This document shows positions 1-12,300 of a stretch of 64,000 nucleotides of DNA, in pieces; the first letter of the stretch is position 1; each line of letters starts with the position of its first letter. The notes beneath the pieces were generated by a model, which saw only the letters and a program-made list of their open reading frames with translations, made no database searches and had not been told where the DNA came from. Origin of the DNA: Clitoria ternatea (taxonomy: Eukaryota; Streptophyta; Magnoliopsida; Fabales; Fabaceae); the NCBI GenBank assembly GCA_037962975.1, contig CM075669.1, positions 116,328,501 through 116,392,500 on the forward strand, given 5' to 3'. Both the position numbers and the translations under genes were made by a program.

Positions 1-469
1 GTTCTTCAAACTTTGCAGCATATTTTCCAACAGACATTGAGCCTTGTTTCAGCTCCATAAATTCCAGCTCTTTACGGCTTTTCACACTTGCTGGAAAATA
101 TTTCTCTAGGAAACAGTCTTTGAAGTTGACCCAGTTCAAGGGTCTGTCTGCCTCGATCATACGGATTCTAGCATGAATCCACCAGTTTTCTGCCTCTTCC
201 ACCAACATATAGGTGGCATACTCCACCTTTTCGCATTCTGTGCAGGGTAATGCTCGAAAGATACGCTCCATTTCCTTGGCCCAGAGATACGCTCCTTCCG
301 GATTATAACCCCCTTTGAATTGTGAAGGTTTTCTTTTCAGGAAGTGATCTAACCCATGTAGTCCTCCAGTGCTTCTTGGTTGGTTTTGTCGTTCTATGGC
401 TTCAGCTAAGCGGTTGAAAGCTGCTGCCATATCGTTGTTGTTGTTGTTGTTGTTATTGTTTCTTGCCAT
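1..469 (-). CDS. Partial gag N-terminus of the left unit of array A
   Basis: Gag capsid-type protein N-terminal part, about 156 codons to the window edge, with ATG at 469-467. It begins MARNNNN with an asparagine run coded by (AAC)n, then the retrotransposon gag region with the AENWW, CFLEKYFP and RKELEFMELKQGSM motifs that chromovirus gags share. No stop is seen in this stretch. At 293-295 it has a glycine codon where the right unit has a TGA stop (8925-8927), so this copy is less damaged here. The C-terminal half, zinc knuckles and pol lie to the left of the window. Confidence 0.85.
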   Translation of the reverse strand, partial: MARNNNNNNNNNDMAAAFNRLAEAIERQNQPRSTGGLHGLDHFLKRKPSQFKGGYNPEGAYLWAKEMERIFRALPCTECEKVEYATYMLVEEAENWWIHARIRMIEADRPLNWVNFKDCFLEKYFPASVKSRKELEFMELKQGSMSVGKYAAKFEE

Positions 470-764
470 CCTACATTCGTAGTTTGGTTTATACTAATTC
501 TAAGGGAAAATATATTGTATTATAACCTAACTATAAGTATTCTACAGTTTATCAGTTAAGCAATAATTCATATAACACATTTATCATATTATCAAGCAGT
601 AATCAAACAAATCTTTTTGTAATTAATCAGTCAGGCACAAGTCATATAGTACACACTTAACATGTTATCAAGTAAGAAATCAAACATTTCCCATATTATA
701 TCGAGAAACAGTACATGTCATAGCAATTGGTCCTGAATTTTTGAAAATGCTCTAATACCACCTA
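470..764 (-). other. 5' leader and primer-binding site of the left unit of A
   Basis: AT-rich untranslated leader between LTR and gag. On the minus strand, positions 760-749 read TGGTATTAGAGC, the initiator-tRNA-Met primer site with one G-to-A change, four bases from the LTR end at 765. Nothing else is coded here. Confidence 0.8.
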
Positions 765-1942
765 TGTAACGTCCCGTGTAATTTTCCGAATAAATTTTTT
801 GCGTTTTTGAAAAATCAATTTAAAATTCGTAAATTAAACTCAGAGTTCACATAAAATTCGATAATTGCGGAATATTATCATGCATACTAGTCGTGATTAA
901 TAAAATTCATGAAATATTTGCATAGCGGAAACGATTTAGAAGTAACAGTTCATAGTACGTAATATTTATTACAACCCATTAAATTAAAGTAAAAATCAAA
1001 GTCCAAGTAATAATTCAAATAGGCATCAATCATGGCATCACTCTGCATTCTGCGTGTCATTCACTGTAAAAATTAATGTAAGAGTGAGACAGAATATAGA
1101 ATAAGTATAAAATAGATAAAATTGCACAAACACAATCAACAAATCATAACGATATAATGAATATGCCAGACGAGTTCATTTATATTTAATAAGTCTTTAA
1201 TTAATCAAATGATGTCATGCTGGATCCATTTGGTTTGGTGGGAATACTGCAGTAAAAGTCTCATAGAGACACAAATAGGGCTTTAGCATATACCATGAAT
1301 CCCTACACTTCATGGCGCTTAAGTACCGAAGTACACAAATATCATAAGTAGGACTTTGCATAAACCATGAATCCCTACACTTCATGGCGCACAACAAAAA
1401 TAGGGCTTAACTCATCATAGAGTAACCTCCCACCAGGGTAGGCAATCATGGAACCCCTAAATTCCATGGTGCGTCCGAATGCTTATGATGCATGAATGCC
1501 TTTAATTCTCTTTATCCTTTAACATACCATGATATATCAATTTCCAAAACCACTTGGAAAACCACAAGTCCTCAAAGGAACACCTCATATATATAATTTA
1601 CAAAATCATGGATTTACTGTTTCAACCACATGTATCAATAGTCGCAAGGCATTCATGTATAAATATTAAATTAATCATTCATAATGATTCATCATCAAAA
1701 TACACAAACTGTATGGTACTCATTAAGACACAACAACATCAATAATAAATCATAATCACTTAAGAGTTTAATAATAAAATTGATACTCATAGAGAAAATA
1801 TCATTTTCATTCATAATAACCATTATAATTAACTTTCAGCATTTCCAACAACAACATACTCTTAGTAAAACAGTCATAACATGAGTAAATCATAACCTTT
1901 TCCTATGATTCCACTTCCTATAGCTTAATAATACAATTGTCT

Positions 1943-2880
1943 ACAACTTTCATGCAGAACACAATTTCAAATTCCAAACAGAAACATCACTTATCCACGA
2001 AATACACACTGCCTCAAGGTGAATTTTTCTAAAACATACATCTATTAGTAATTTGAACATTTCTGGAGTTACAAAAATGATTTTAGCATGAAACTAGTTC
2101 CAAATTATTCTTAACACAAATATCTACAACTTTCATGAAGGCACCAACCCCTAAGTCTCACCACAAAATTCCCAGTTTTAAAAATAAGATTCGGCTTTCA
2201 GATTAACAGGATTACAGTTTGTACATACTTCAGTATTATAGGCATAACTTGAGCTAAAAAAATCATTTTGACTTGAAACCACTTTTTAAAGATCTGCAAC
2301 ATAAATATATACAACTTTCATGAAGACATCAAAGGCTGATTATGCACGTACAAGTCCCAGCATATTAATATATATACAAAACATAATATGAATATTCCAC
2401 TCGGACATTATATAGTAATTTGGCTATAACTTTTGCTACACATACTCAAATCAGTCGGTTCAGGTCTCAAAATTTACATAACAAAAAGACATACAACTTT
2501 CATGAAGACACTGATCACTAATTCTTAACACAAAATTCCCAATTTTAAAAATAAGATATGGATTTCAAGTTAACAAATTTACAGCTTGGACATACTTTAG
2601 TATTTTAGGCATAACTCGAGCTACAAAATTTATTTTGATTTGAAACCACTTTCTAAAGGTCCATAACATAAATATCTACAACTTTCATGAAGACATCAAG
2701 GGCTGATTATGCACGTACAATTCCCAGTAAATTAATATATACACAAAACATAGGATAAATCTTCCACACGAACATGCTGTAGTATTTTGGCTATAACTTT
2801 TGCTATACTTATTCAAATTAATTGATAAGGGTCTCAAAATTTAGATAACAAAAAGATCTACAGCTTTCATGAAGAAGTCA
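1943..2880 (-). repeat. 183/367-bp higher-order repeat inside the LTR of A
   Basis: The phrase ACAACTTTCATGAAGACA recurs, with small changes, at 1943, 2126, 2311, 2493, 2678 and 2860. Spacings are 183, 185, 182, 185 and 182, and alternate units are more alike than neighbours. For example, the units at 2311 and 2678 both continue into GCTGATTATGCACGTACAA, while those at 2126 and 2493 continue into AAATTCCCA and an ATAAGAT stretch. This is a two-subunit repeat of 367 bp. Confidence 0.85.
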
Positions 2881-3309
2881 GAATCAAATTCACATGTTTT
2901 CAATTTCAAAACGGAGCAACAATTTACGTAATTAATTCTGGAATCCTAGAACAACATACAATTCTACCCATTCTATAGTTATTCACAACCCTGTCCCCTC
3001 TTACTTGGTTTGAAGACTTTTAGCTGACTGGAAAAGAAGTCCCCTGGCTATCCTGGTTCAGATTGAAGGTGTGTTGATGGAGAAGAGTAATTAGGAGTTT
3101 TAGAATCAGTGGTGTGTTTAATAATGCAAGGTGGGAGACAACTTTCCATGAGTGGGTTTCTAGTGGGCTTTTAGTGGGAATTAAGAGTGGTTTAGGTTGA
3201 AAGTAAGCTCCACTTCTGTAGCCCACCCACTGGAGTGCGCATAATGGAAGATGATTTATTAAAATATGCATGAAGGGACAAAACAGAAGTCAACACGTCA
3301 ATCTGGCAG

Positions 3310-4470
3310 TAAATTCCGAGTGAAATTTCACTCGGTCAGCCTCTTGGCCGACTGGAATTCCACTCGGTCCATGTATATACCGACTGCTAGTGGTCCGTAA
3401 TGTGAAGAGAGGGAAATCCGAGTCCCTCTCGCTCAAGCGGATACCGACTCGCTTGAGCGAGTTCCATACAATGCACTGGCAAAGGGGTTTCGCTCAAGCA
3501 AAAACCGACTCGCTTGAGCGAGTGTGCGTTTCGCTCAAGCGAATACCGACTCGCTTGAGCCAAAACCGATCCTTCATTCACTCAGTTTTCACTTCAACAG
3601 CTTAATCCACTCGGTAGAACATCCTGAAACCGAGTCTTCACTTATTACTCACTCGGAATTGATTCCTCATTAAATAGTCGGTCTGATTTCTCTTCCTTAG
3701 AGGTGACTCAGTCGGCATATTCTCTTAAAACCGAGTCATCTCAATTAGTCTTTCACTCGGGTATATCATTCCAATTTCGAGTCATCTCTTGCTCAGCCTT
3801 CCGCTCGGCAATTACACTAAAACCGACCCATAACTCTATTGGTTTTCCACTCGGAGTTTCATCCCAGAGACTGACACATCTGGGTAATAATAAACCGTGT
3901 GTCCCCAGTCGGAATTCTGCCACTCGGAAATGTATTTTCCTATGTAATTCCCTCGAAAATGAAGGCACTCAGTGATTCTTTCATTCGGAATTGCAATGTC
4001 TGATCAAGATCGACTCGGAAACGAGCCTTTGGAAGATACTTGACTCGGAAATGAGTCTTTCTGTGGTGTTTGACTTAGAAACGAGTCATTCAGGAGTAAT
4101 TGACTCGGAAATGAGTCATTTGATGGCATTTGACTCGGAAACGAGTCTTTCTAAGTAATTTAACTCGGCAGTGAGTCACCCCAAGGTGAGTCACTCGGAT
4201 TCTCTCACCCAGAAGTGGTTCTATCAGTTCCACTTCACACATAAGTGTCTCGGGTGCAGGAATTTCACTCGGAATAAACTCACTCGGCCATATTCCACTC
4301 GGAGAACACAACCTTCACTCAGAATTTTACATCTTCACTCGGAATTTCTCTTAGTCACTCGAAATTTTCCTTCTTCACTCAGAATTTTCATTCTTCACTC
4401 GGACAGAGCCCCTTTTTCACTCAGAAATTCGTTTCTAAGGCATATTTTACCCGGAAAATGGATCTTATCA
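3310..4470 (-). repeat. CACTCGG/CCGAGTG motif cluster with CGCTTGAGCG dyads
   Basis: About twenty exact ACTCGG hexamers plus many one-base variants on the plus strand, all in the same orientation (CCGAGT in the sense of the element). The block at 3430-3560 adds CGCTCAAGCG and CGCTTGAGCG near-palindromes. No protein or RNA gene explains the pattern. Confidence 0.85.
4012..4177 (-). repeat. 30-bp-period hairpin array, six units
   Basis: A 16-bp inverted repeat, best unit GACTCGGAAACGAGTC, starts at 4012, 4042, 4072, 4102, 4132 and 4162, exactly every 30 bp, with about 14 bp of variable spacer. The dyad has a 6-bp stem and a GAAA loop on the plus strand (TTTC in sense). Confidence 0.9.
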
Positions 4471-4629
4471 ATACAGGTCTATGTAATTTCTATAATTATA
4501 CCCAAAAATGGAATTTTTTTGGAGTATTCTAAACCATCCATAAGGTGTTTTATTCATTGATTAACACTTACAGACCTTCCATGCTTCATAAATTACATAA
4601 TTGAACTATTATTAAAGCAGGATGTTACA

Positions 4630-4641
4630 TTTCTCCCACCC
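4630..4641 (-). promoter_or_regulatory. Polypurine tract of the right unit of A
   Basis: The minus strand reads GGGTGGGAGAAA directly before the TGTAACATCC start of the 3' LTR, the expected plus-strand primer site for reverse transcription. Confidence 0.8.
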
Positions 4642-4683
4642 TAATAAAAATTTCGTCCTCAAAATTTAATCATTACGCACTCC

Positions 4684-6324
4684 TCAGTGAAACAATTCTG
4701 GATACTGTGTCCTCATAGCATCTTCATGCTCCCAAGTCAGAGTTACTTCGTTTCCTTGTTTCCATGCAACCTTCACTAGTGGTACGTTCTTGTTTCTCAG
4801 GCGTTTATTCGATCTTTCTAGAATCTGTGTAGGTTCTGTGGAGATGGTCAGATTTTCTCTAACTTCAATATCATCAGCAGCAATCACGTGAGTGGGGTCT
4901 TGTACATACTTCCTTAGTTGTGATACATGAAACACATTGTGCAGGTTTTCCAGGTGAGGAGGAAGTGTAATCTGATACGCCACTGTACCAATCCTCTTTA
5001 GGATCTCATATGGTCCAATGAACCTCAGACTCAACTTCTTACTCTTCAATGCTCGGCCAATCCCCTTGTGAGGTGAAACCTTCAAAAATACATGCTCACC
5101 GACTTGGAATTCAAGTGGTTTCCTCCTCTTATCGTAATAATGCTTCTGTCTATCTTGGGATGCCTTCATCTTTTCTCTGATTATTTCTATTTGTTCAGTA
5201 GTCTGTTGCACAATTTCGGGTCCTAACATCAAACTTTCACCAGTTTCTAACCAACAAAGGGGCGTTCGACACCTTCTACCGTATAATGCTTCAAATGGAG
5301 CCATACCAATACTGCTATGGTAGCTATTGTTATAAGTGAATTCAATTAGTGGAAGAAACTGCTCCCAACTACCACCATGTTCAAGCACACAAGATCGCAG
5401 TAAGTCTTCCAAACTTTGTATGGTACGCTCTGACTGCCCATCTGTTTGTGGATTATAAGCTGAACTTAATCGAAGCTTTGAACCCAATTCCTGATGCAAG
5501 CTTCCTCAGAATCGAGAAGTGAACCTTGGATCTCTATCTGACACAATACTAGATGGTACACCATGAAGTCTTACGATCTCCTCCACATATAATTGTGCCA
5601 ATTTTTGTAGAGAGTTCTTCATATTCATTGGGAGAAAATGAGCAGACTTTGTCAATCTGTCTACACTAACCCAGATTGCATCATTCCCTGAACGTGTTCT
5701 TGGTAACCCTGACACAAAGTCCATTGAAATGTCATCCCATTTCCAGACAGGAATCTCTAATGGTTGCAGTTCACCAGATGGCTTCTGGTGTTCTACCTTG
5801 GCTTTTTGACATACCAGACATGAAAACACATATTCAGCTATTTCTTTCTTCATCCTTGGCCACCAAAAGCTTTTCTTCAGGTCTTGATACATCTTAGTTG
5901 ATCCAGGATGAATGCTCAACATACTTTTATGCGCTTCTTGTAGGATTGCCCTTCTCAGACCAACATCATCTGGTACACAAATTCTGCTTCTGATTCTCCA
6001 AATTCCATCTGATCCTTCTTGTAATCCCATATCTTTTCTATTCGCCTGTAATTCTCTCAACTCTTGTAATGGCAAATCTTCTTTCTGTCTTTCACTTATC
6101 AGCTTCAGAAAATCATTGGTTATCTTTAAAGTTCCCAAGATCATATTCTTTGAAGATTTCATCTCCACACCCAAGTTCATGTCTCTGAACTGTTCTATCA
6201 TCTCCATTTCTTTTACCATCAAAGATGCCATGTGAACGGACTTCCGGCTAAGTGCATCTGCCACCACATTTTCTTTTCCTGGATGGTACTTCAAATCAAA
6301 ATCATAATCTTTAAGAAATTCCAT
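4684..6324 (-). pseudogene. Element A integrase and chromodomain (broken)
   Basis: C-terminal part of the chromovirus polyprotein, in one frame with the RNase H end upstream. It starts in the RNase H/IN linker (ADALSRKS), then the integrase zinc region (HKSMLSIHPG...CLVCQKAK), then the catalytic core (MDFVSGLPRT, VSDRDPRFTS, QTDGQSERT), then the GPYEI/FHVSQLRKY linker and a chromodomain-like end (VAWKQGN...LTWEHEDAM). The frame is cut by TGA at 5506-5508, where related copies have tryptophan. Integrase would insert the cDNA, and the chromodomain is thought to steer it to heterochromatin. This copy cannot make an intact protein. Confidence 0.92.
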
Positions 6325-6330
6325 CCATCT

Positions 6331-7916
6331 TCACTGCCTCATGTTCAATTCCTTTTGATCGAACAAATACTTCAAGCTCTTGTGGTCACTGAACACTTCA
6401 AACTTGACTCCATACAAATGGTGTCTCCAGATTTTCAGAGCAAATACCACTGCTGCCAATTCTAGATCATGCGTTGGATAGTTCATCTCATGTGGTCTCA
6501 ACTGTCTAGAAGCATAGGCAACCACCTTTCGTTGCTGCATCAAAACACATCCTAAGCCCATTTTGGAAGCATCACAATAAACCACAAAGTCTTCTTGTGG
6601 ATTAGGTAAGGTTAAGACTGGAGCAGATGTAAGCTTCAATTTCAGTTCTTGGAAACTTTTCTCACATTCTGGCATCCAAGAAAAAGGTTGATTCTTCCGG
6701 GTTAGACGAGTCATTGGTAGGGCAATTTGAGAAAACCCCTCAATGAATCTCCGATAATAACCAGCTAATCCCAGGAAGCTTCGTATCTCAGTGACTGAAG
6801 TAGGTCTCTCCCAGTTTACTACAGCTTCTATTTTAGAAGGATCCACAGACACTCCTTCATTTGAGATTACATGGCCTAGGAATTTTACCTCTTTCAACCA
6901 GAACTCACATTTTGATAACTTTGCATACAACTGCTTCTCCTTCAAAATCTGCAATACCACTTGAAGATGCTTTTCATGCTCCTCTGAAGTTTTTGAATAG
7001 ATCAGAATATCGTCAATGAAGATAATGACAAATTGATCCAAGTAGGGATGAAATACTCGATTCATGTAATCCATGAATACAGCTGGGCATTGGTCACTCC
7101 GAAGGGCATCACAAGATACTCATAATGACCATAGCGTGTTCTAAAGGCTGTCTTTGGAATATCCTCAGACTTGACACGAATCTGATGATAACCTGATCGT
7201 AGATCAATCTTGGAAAATACTGCAGCACCTCTCAATTGATCTATCAGATCATCAATTCTGGGCAAGGGATATCTATTCTTCACCATCAATTTGTTCAACT
7301 GACGATAATCTACACATAATCTCATGCTTCCATCTTTCTTCTTGACAAGTAATACTGGCGCTCCCCATGGTGACACACTGGGTCTGATGAAATACTTCTC
7401 TAACAACTCTTCAATTTGTTTCTTTAGTTCTGCCAGTTCAACTGGTGCCATACGATATGGAGCTTTAGACACTGGTCCTGCTCCTGGAATTAAGTCAATT
7501 GAGAATTCTATCTCGCGTTCTGGAGGTAAACTTGAGACATCCTCAGGAAATACTTCAGGAAATTCAGAAACAACTGGCATTTCGATCTCTTTAGATTCTC
7601 CATCTCCTTGTAGAAGAGAAAACAAGGCAAATAATTGGCTTTCACCTTGTAAGGCAAAGAGTTTGAGATTGTTGGAAGTAAGATTTTCTTCTGATGGAAA
7701 TATCACAGTTTTGTTATGACAGTCCACCAAGACTCGATTTGCCGACAACCAGTCCATCCCTAGGATTACTTCCAGATCCTTCAAAGGTAAACAAACAAGA
7801 TCGACTAGAAAGTTTTTACCTTCTATGAGCATAGAGCATTCGTTACACACCTTAGTAGTCCTAAGTTGTGTACCGGTGGGAGTGGAAACAATCAGGTCAT
7901 ATCTCATAGGATTCAC
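6331..7916 (-). pseudogene. Element A reverse transcriptase and RNase H (broken)
   Basis: Reading from 7916: the protease tail with LGMDWLSAN, then RT with SVSPWGAPVLLVKKKDGSMRL split by ordinary variation, SKIDLRSGYHQI, MPFGVTNA and the catalytic FIDDILIYS, then RNase H with YCDASKMGLGCVLMQ, HDLELAAVVFALK and FSDHKSLKYLFD. A one-base deletion near 7086 shifts the frame just after MPFGVTNA, and TGA at 6331-6333 replaces an arginine in the MRQRRWMEF motif. The family uses these enzymes to copy element RNA into cDNA. Confidence 0.92.
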
Positions 7917-7922
7917 AGGTAA

Positions 7923-9098
7923 TTAAAGACGTCCAACACACTCATCAGAAATAAATGAATGAGTAGCACCAGAATCAAATAACACAGATAAGATTGTACC
8001 ATTGATCTCACACTTACTTTGTACGAGGTCATCAGCTTGATCTGCCTCTGAACCGCTGATGGCAAAGACTCTTCCAGTTGTTGGTTGTAATTTCTGATCT
8101 GTTGACTCCCTGTTCTGTCTTGGAGGTTGGGCAGCACGTGTGTCTCCTCCACGGCTTCTCTGATAATTAGAGCCTCTTTGATCATTCATAGTGTTCCTGT
8201 TGTTGTTTTGATTGTTCTGCGGATAATTTGGACTGATGTGTCCTTTTTGGTTACAACGAAAACAAGTGACATCTTCAAGACGTCTGTTGCAATCACGTAT
8301 GTGATGGTTACCTCCGCACTTTAGACATCTCATATTTTTACGTCTTTCAGAAGATGATGATGATGATCCTCCCTTGAAACGACTTTGATAGAACGACCCT
8401 CTTCTTTTGAAATCAACTGACTGAGGTTTCAGTTGTCTATTGGCCTTTTCATGTGCCAGTCTGGCTTGGTGATTTTCTTCAAAAATTCTGCATTTGTTGA
8501 TTAGAATAGGAAAACTCCGAATCTCTTGGTATCCTATCGCCTCTTTGATTTCCAGATTCAGCCCGTTCTCAAATTTAACATATTTTGATTCTTCGGCACC
8601 AGCCTGTTGAAAAGGAGGGTAAAAGAGAGATAGTTCTTCAAACTTTACAGCATATTTTCCAACAAACATTGAGCCTTGTTTCAGCTCCATAAATTCCAGC
8701 TCTTTACGGCTTTTCACACTTGCTAGAAAATATTTCTCTAGGAAACAGTCTTTGAAGTTGACCCAGTTCAAGGGTCTGTCAGCCTCGATCATACGGATTC
8801 TAGCATGAATCCACCAGTTTTCTGCCTCTTCCACCAACATATAGGTGGCATACTCCACCTTTTCGTATTCTGTGCAGGGTAATGCTCGAAAGATACGCTC
8901 TATTTCCTTGGCCCAGAGATACGCTCATTCCGGATTATAACCCCCTTTGAATTGTGAAGGTTTTCTTTTCAGGAAGTGATCTAACCCATGTAGTCCTCCA
9001 GTGCTTCTTGGTTGGTTTTGTCGTTCTATGGCTTCAGCTAAGCGGTTGAAAGCTGCTGCTATATCGTTGTTGTTGTTGTTCTTGTTGTTTCTTGCCAT
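7923..9098 (-). pseudogene. Element A gag and start of protease (broken)
   Basis: ATG at 9098-9096, in frame to 7923. An asparagine-rich start is followed by the gag domain (AENWW, RKELEFMELKQGSM), a basic serine-rich stretch and two CCHC knuckles. The first knuckle is intact (CLKCGGNHHIRDC). The second (CFRCNQKGHISPNY) has lost its last cysteine to tyrosine. The aspartic protease active site DSGATHSF is near 7953-7976. Breaks are TGA at 8925-8927 and TAA at 7923-7925, after which pol continues in the same frame. Gag would form the particle that packages element RNA. Confidence 0.9.
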
Positions 9099-9393
9099 CC
9101 TACATTCGTAGTTTGGTTTATACTAATTCTAAGGGAAAATATATTGTATTATAACCTAACTATAAGTATTCTACAGTTTATCAGTTAAGCAATAATTCAT
9201 ATAACACATTTATCATATTATCAAGCAGTAATCAAACAAATCTTTTTGTAATTAATCAGTCAGGCACAAGTCATATAGTACACACTTAACATGTTATCAA
9301 GTAAGAAATCAAACATTTCCCATATTATATCGAGAAACAGTACATGTCATAGCAATTGGTCCTAAATTTTTGAAAATGCTCTGATACCACCTA
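9099..9393 (-). other. 5' leader and primer-binding site of the right unit of A
   Basis: The minus strand reads TGGTATCAGAGC at 9389-9378, a perfect match to the initiator-tRNA-Met primer site used by Tekay-type elements, four bases from the LTR. The rest is AT-rich leader up to the gag ATG. Confidence 0.88.
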
Positions 9394-12300
9394 TGTAACG
9401 TCCCGTGTAATTTTCCGAATAAATTTTTCGCGTTTTTGAAAGATCAATTTAAAATTCGTAAATTAAACTCAGAGTTCACATAAAATTCGATAATTACGGA
9501 ATATTATCATGCATACTAGTCGTGATTAATAAAATTCATGAAATATTTGCATAGCGGAAACGATTTAGAAGTAACAGTTCATAGTACGTAATATTTATTA
9601 CAACCTATTAAATTAAAGTAAAAATCAAAGTCCAAGTAATAATTCAAATAGGCATCAATCATGGCATCACTCTGCATTCTGCGTGTCATTCACTGTAAAA
9701 ATTAATGTAAGAGTGAGACAGAATATAGAATAAGTATAAAATAGATAAAATTGCACAAACACAATCAACAAATCATAATGATATAATGAATATGCCAGAC
9801 GAGTTCATTTATATTTAATAAGTCTTTAATTAATCAAATGATGTCATGCTGGATCCATTTGGTTTGGTGGGAATACTGCAGTAAAAGTCTCATAGAGACA
9901 CAAATAGGGCTTTAGCATATACCATGAATCCCTACACTTCATGGCGCTTAAGTACCGAAGTACACAAATATCATAAGTAGGACTTTGCATAAACCATGAA
10001 TCCCTACACTTCATGGCGCACAACAAAATAGGGCTTAACTCATCATAGAGTAACCTCCCACCAGGGTAGGCAATCATGGAACCCCTAAATTCCATGGTGC
10101 GTCCGAATGCTTATAATGCATGAATGCCTTTAATTCTCTTTATCATTTAACATACCATGATATATCAATTTCCAAAACCACTTGGAAAACCACAAGTCCT
10201 CAAAGGAACACCTCATATATATAATTTACAAAATCATGGATTTACTGTTTCAACCACATGTATCAATAGTCGCAAGGCATTCATGTATAAATATTAAATT
10301 AATCATTCATAATGATTCATCATCAAAATACACAAACTGTATGGTACTCATTAAGACACAACAACATCAATAATAAATCATAATCACTCAAGAGTTTAAT
10401 AATAAAATTGATACTCATAGAGAAAATATCATTTTCATTCATAATAACCATTATAATTAACTTTCAGCATTTCCAACAACAACATACTCTTAGTAAAACA
10501 GTCATAACATGAGTAAATCATAACCTTTTCCTGTGATTCCACTTCCTATAGCTTAATAATACAATTATCTACAACTTTCATGCAGAACACAATTTCAAAT
10601 TCCAAACAGAAACATCACTTATCCACGAAATACCACACTGCCTCAAGGTGAATTTTTCTAAAACGTACATATATTAGTAATTTGAACGTTTCTGGAGTTA
10701 CAAAAATGATTTTGGCATGAAACCAGTTCTAAATTATTCCTAACACAAATATCTACAACTTTCATGAAGGCACCAACCCCTAATTCTCACCACAAAATTC
10801 CCAGTTTTAGAAATAAGATTCGGCTTTCAGATTAACAGGATTACAGTTTGTACATACTTCAGTATTATAGGCATAACTTGAGCTAAAAAAATCATTTTGA
10901 CTTGAAACCACTTTTTAAAGATCCGCAACATAAATATCTACAACTTTCATGAAGACATCAAAGGCTTATTATGCACGTACAAGTCCCAGCATATTAATAT
11001 ATATACAAAACATAATATGAATATTCCACTCGGACATGCTGTAGTAATTTGGCTATAACGTTTGCTACACATACTCAAATCAGTCGGTTCAGGTCTCAAA
11101 ATTCACATAACAAAAAGATATACAACTTTCATGAAGACACTGATCACTAATTCTTACCACAAAATGCCCAGTTTTAAAAATAAGATACGGATTTCAAGTT
11201 AACAAATTTACAGCTTGGACATACTTAAGTATTTTAGGCATAACTCGAGCTACAAAATTTAATTTGATTTGAAACCACTTTCTAAAGGTCCACAACATAA
11301 ATATCTACAACTTTCATGAAGACATCAAGGGCTGATTATGCACGTAAAATTCCCAGTAAATTAATATATACACAAAACATAGGATAAATCTTCCACACAA
11401 ACATGCTGTAGTATTTTGGCTATAACTTTTGCTATACTTATTCAAATTAATTGATGCAGGTCTCAAAATTCAGATAACAAAAAGATCTACAACTTTCATG
11501 AAGAAGTCAGAATCAAATTCACACGTTTTCAATTTCAAAACTGAGCAACAATGTACGTAATTAATTCTGGAATCCTAGAACAGCATACAATTCTACCCAT
11601 TCTATAGTTATTCACAACCCTGTCCCCTCTTACTTGGTTTGAAGACTTTTAGCTGACTGGAAAAGAAGTCCCCTGGCTATCCTGGTTCAGATTGAAGGTG
11701 TGTTGATGGAGAAGAGTAATTGGGAGTTTCAGAATCAGTGGTGTGTTTAATAATGCAAGGTGGGAGACAACTTTCCATGAGTGGGTTTCTAGTGGGCTTT
11801 TAGTGGGAATTAAGAGTGGTTTAGGTTGAAAGTAAGCTCCACTTCTGTAGCCCACCCACTGGAGTGCGCATAATGGAAGATGATTTATTAAAATATGCAT
11901 GAAGGGACAAAACAGAAGTCAACACGTCAATCTGGCAGTAAATTCCGAGTGAAATTTCACTCGGTCAGCCTCTTGGCCGACTGGAATTCCACTCGGTCCA
12001 TGTATATACCGACTGCTAGTGGTTGGTAATGTGAAGAGAGGGAAATCCGAGTCCCTCTCGCTCAAGCGGATACCGAATCGCTTGAGCGCGTTCCATACAG
12101 TGCACTGGCAAAGGGGTTTCGCTCAAGCGAAAACCGACTCGCTTGAGCGAGTGTGCGTTTCGCTCAAGCGAATACCGACTCGCTTGAGCCAAAACCGATC
12201 CTTCATTCACTCGATTTTCACTTCAACAGCTTAATCCACTCGGTAGAACATCCTGAAACCGAGTCTTCACTTATTACTCACTCAGAATTGATTCCTCATT

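Larger units (their letters stand above)
765..4629 (-). repeat. LTR of element A (shared middle LTR)
   Basis: A 3865-bp LTR, TG...CA on both strands (sense starts TGTAACATCC and ends GGGACGTTACA). It is nearly identical to 9394-13238 but has an extra 20 bp near 4320. Sense order: a CCGAGTG-rich U3-like section (about 4470-3310) that contains a 30-bp hairpin array (4012-4177) and a CGCTTGAGCG cluster (3430-3560), then a likely core promoter and leader near 3250-3010, then a section with a 183-bp periodic repeat (about 1940-2900). Short ORFs here are chance readings of repeated motifs. Confidence 0.93.

Noticed and set aside
3387..3605. Overlapping frames on both strands near 3400-3600 and 12016-12234
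   Set aside because: Both strands are open because of the dyad motif cluster; no coding signal.
4012..4177. CRISPR-like regular repeat-spacer array
   Set aside because: Repeat and spacer sizes look similar, but it lies inside a plant LTR, is duplicated in the partner LTR with the same spacers, and no cas gene is present. It is a tandem repeat within the LTR.
4171..4560. 129-codon frame in the LTR of A
   Set aside because: Composed of translated TTCACTCGGAAT repeats, and it changes length between the two LTRs through a 20-bp indel.
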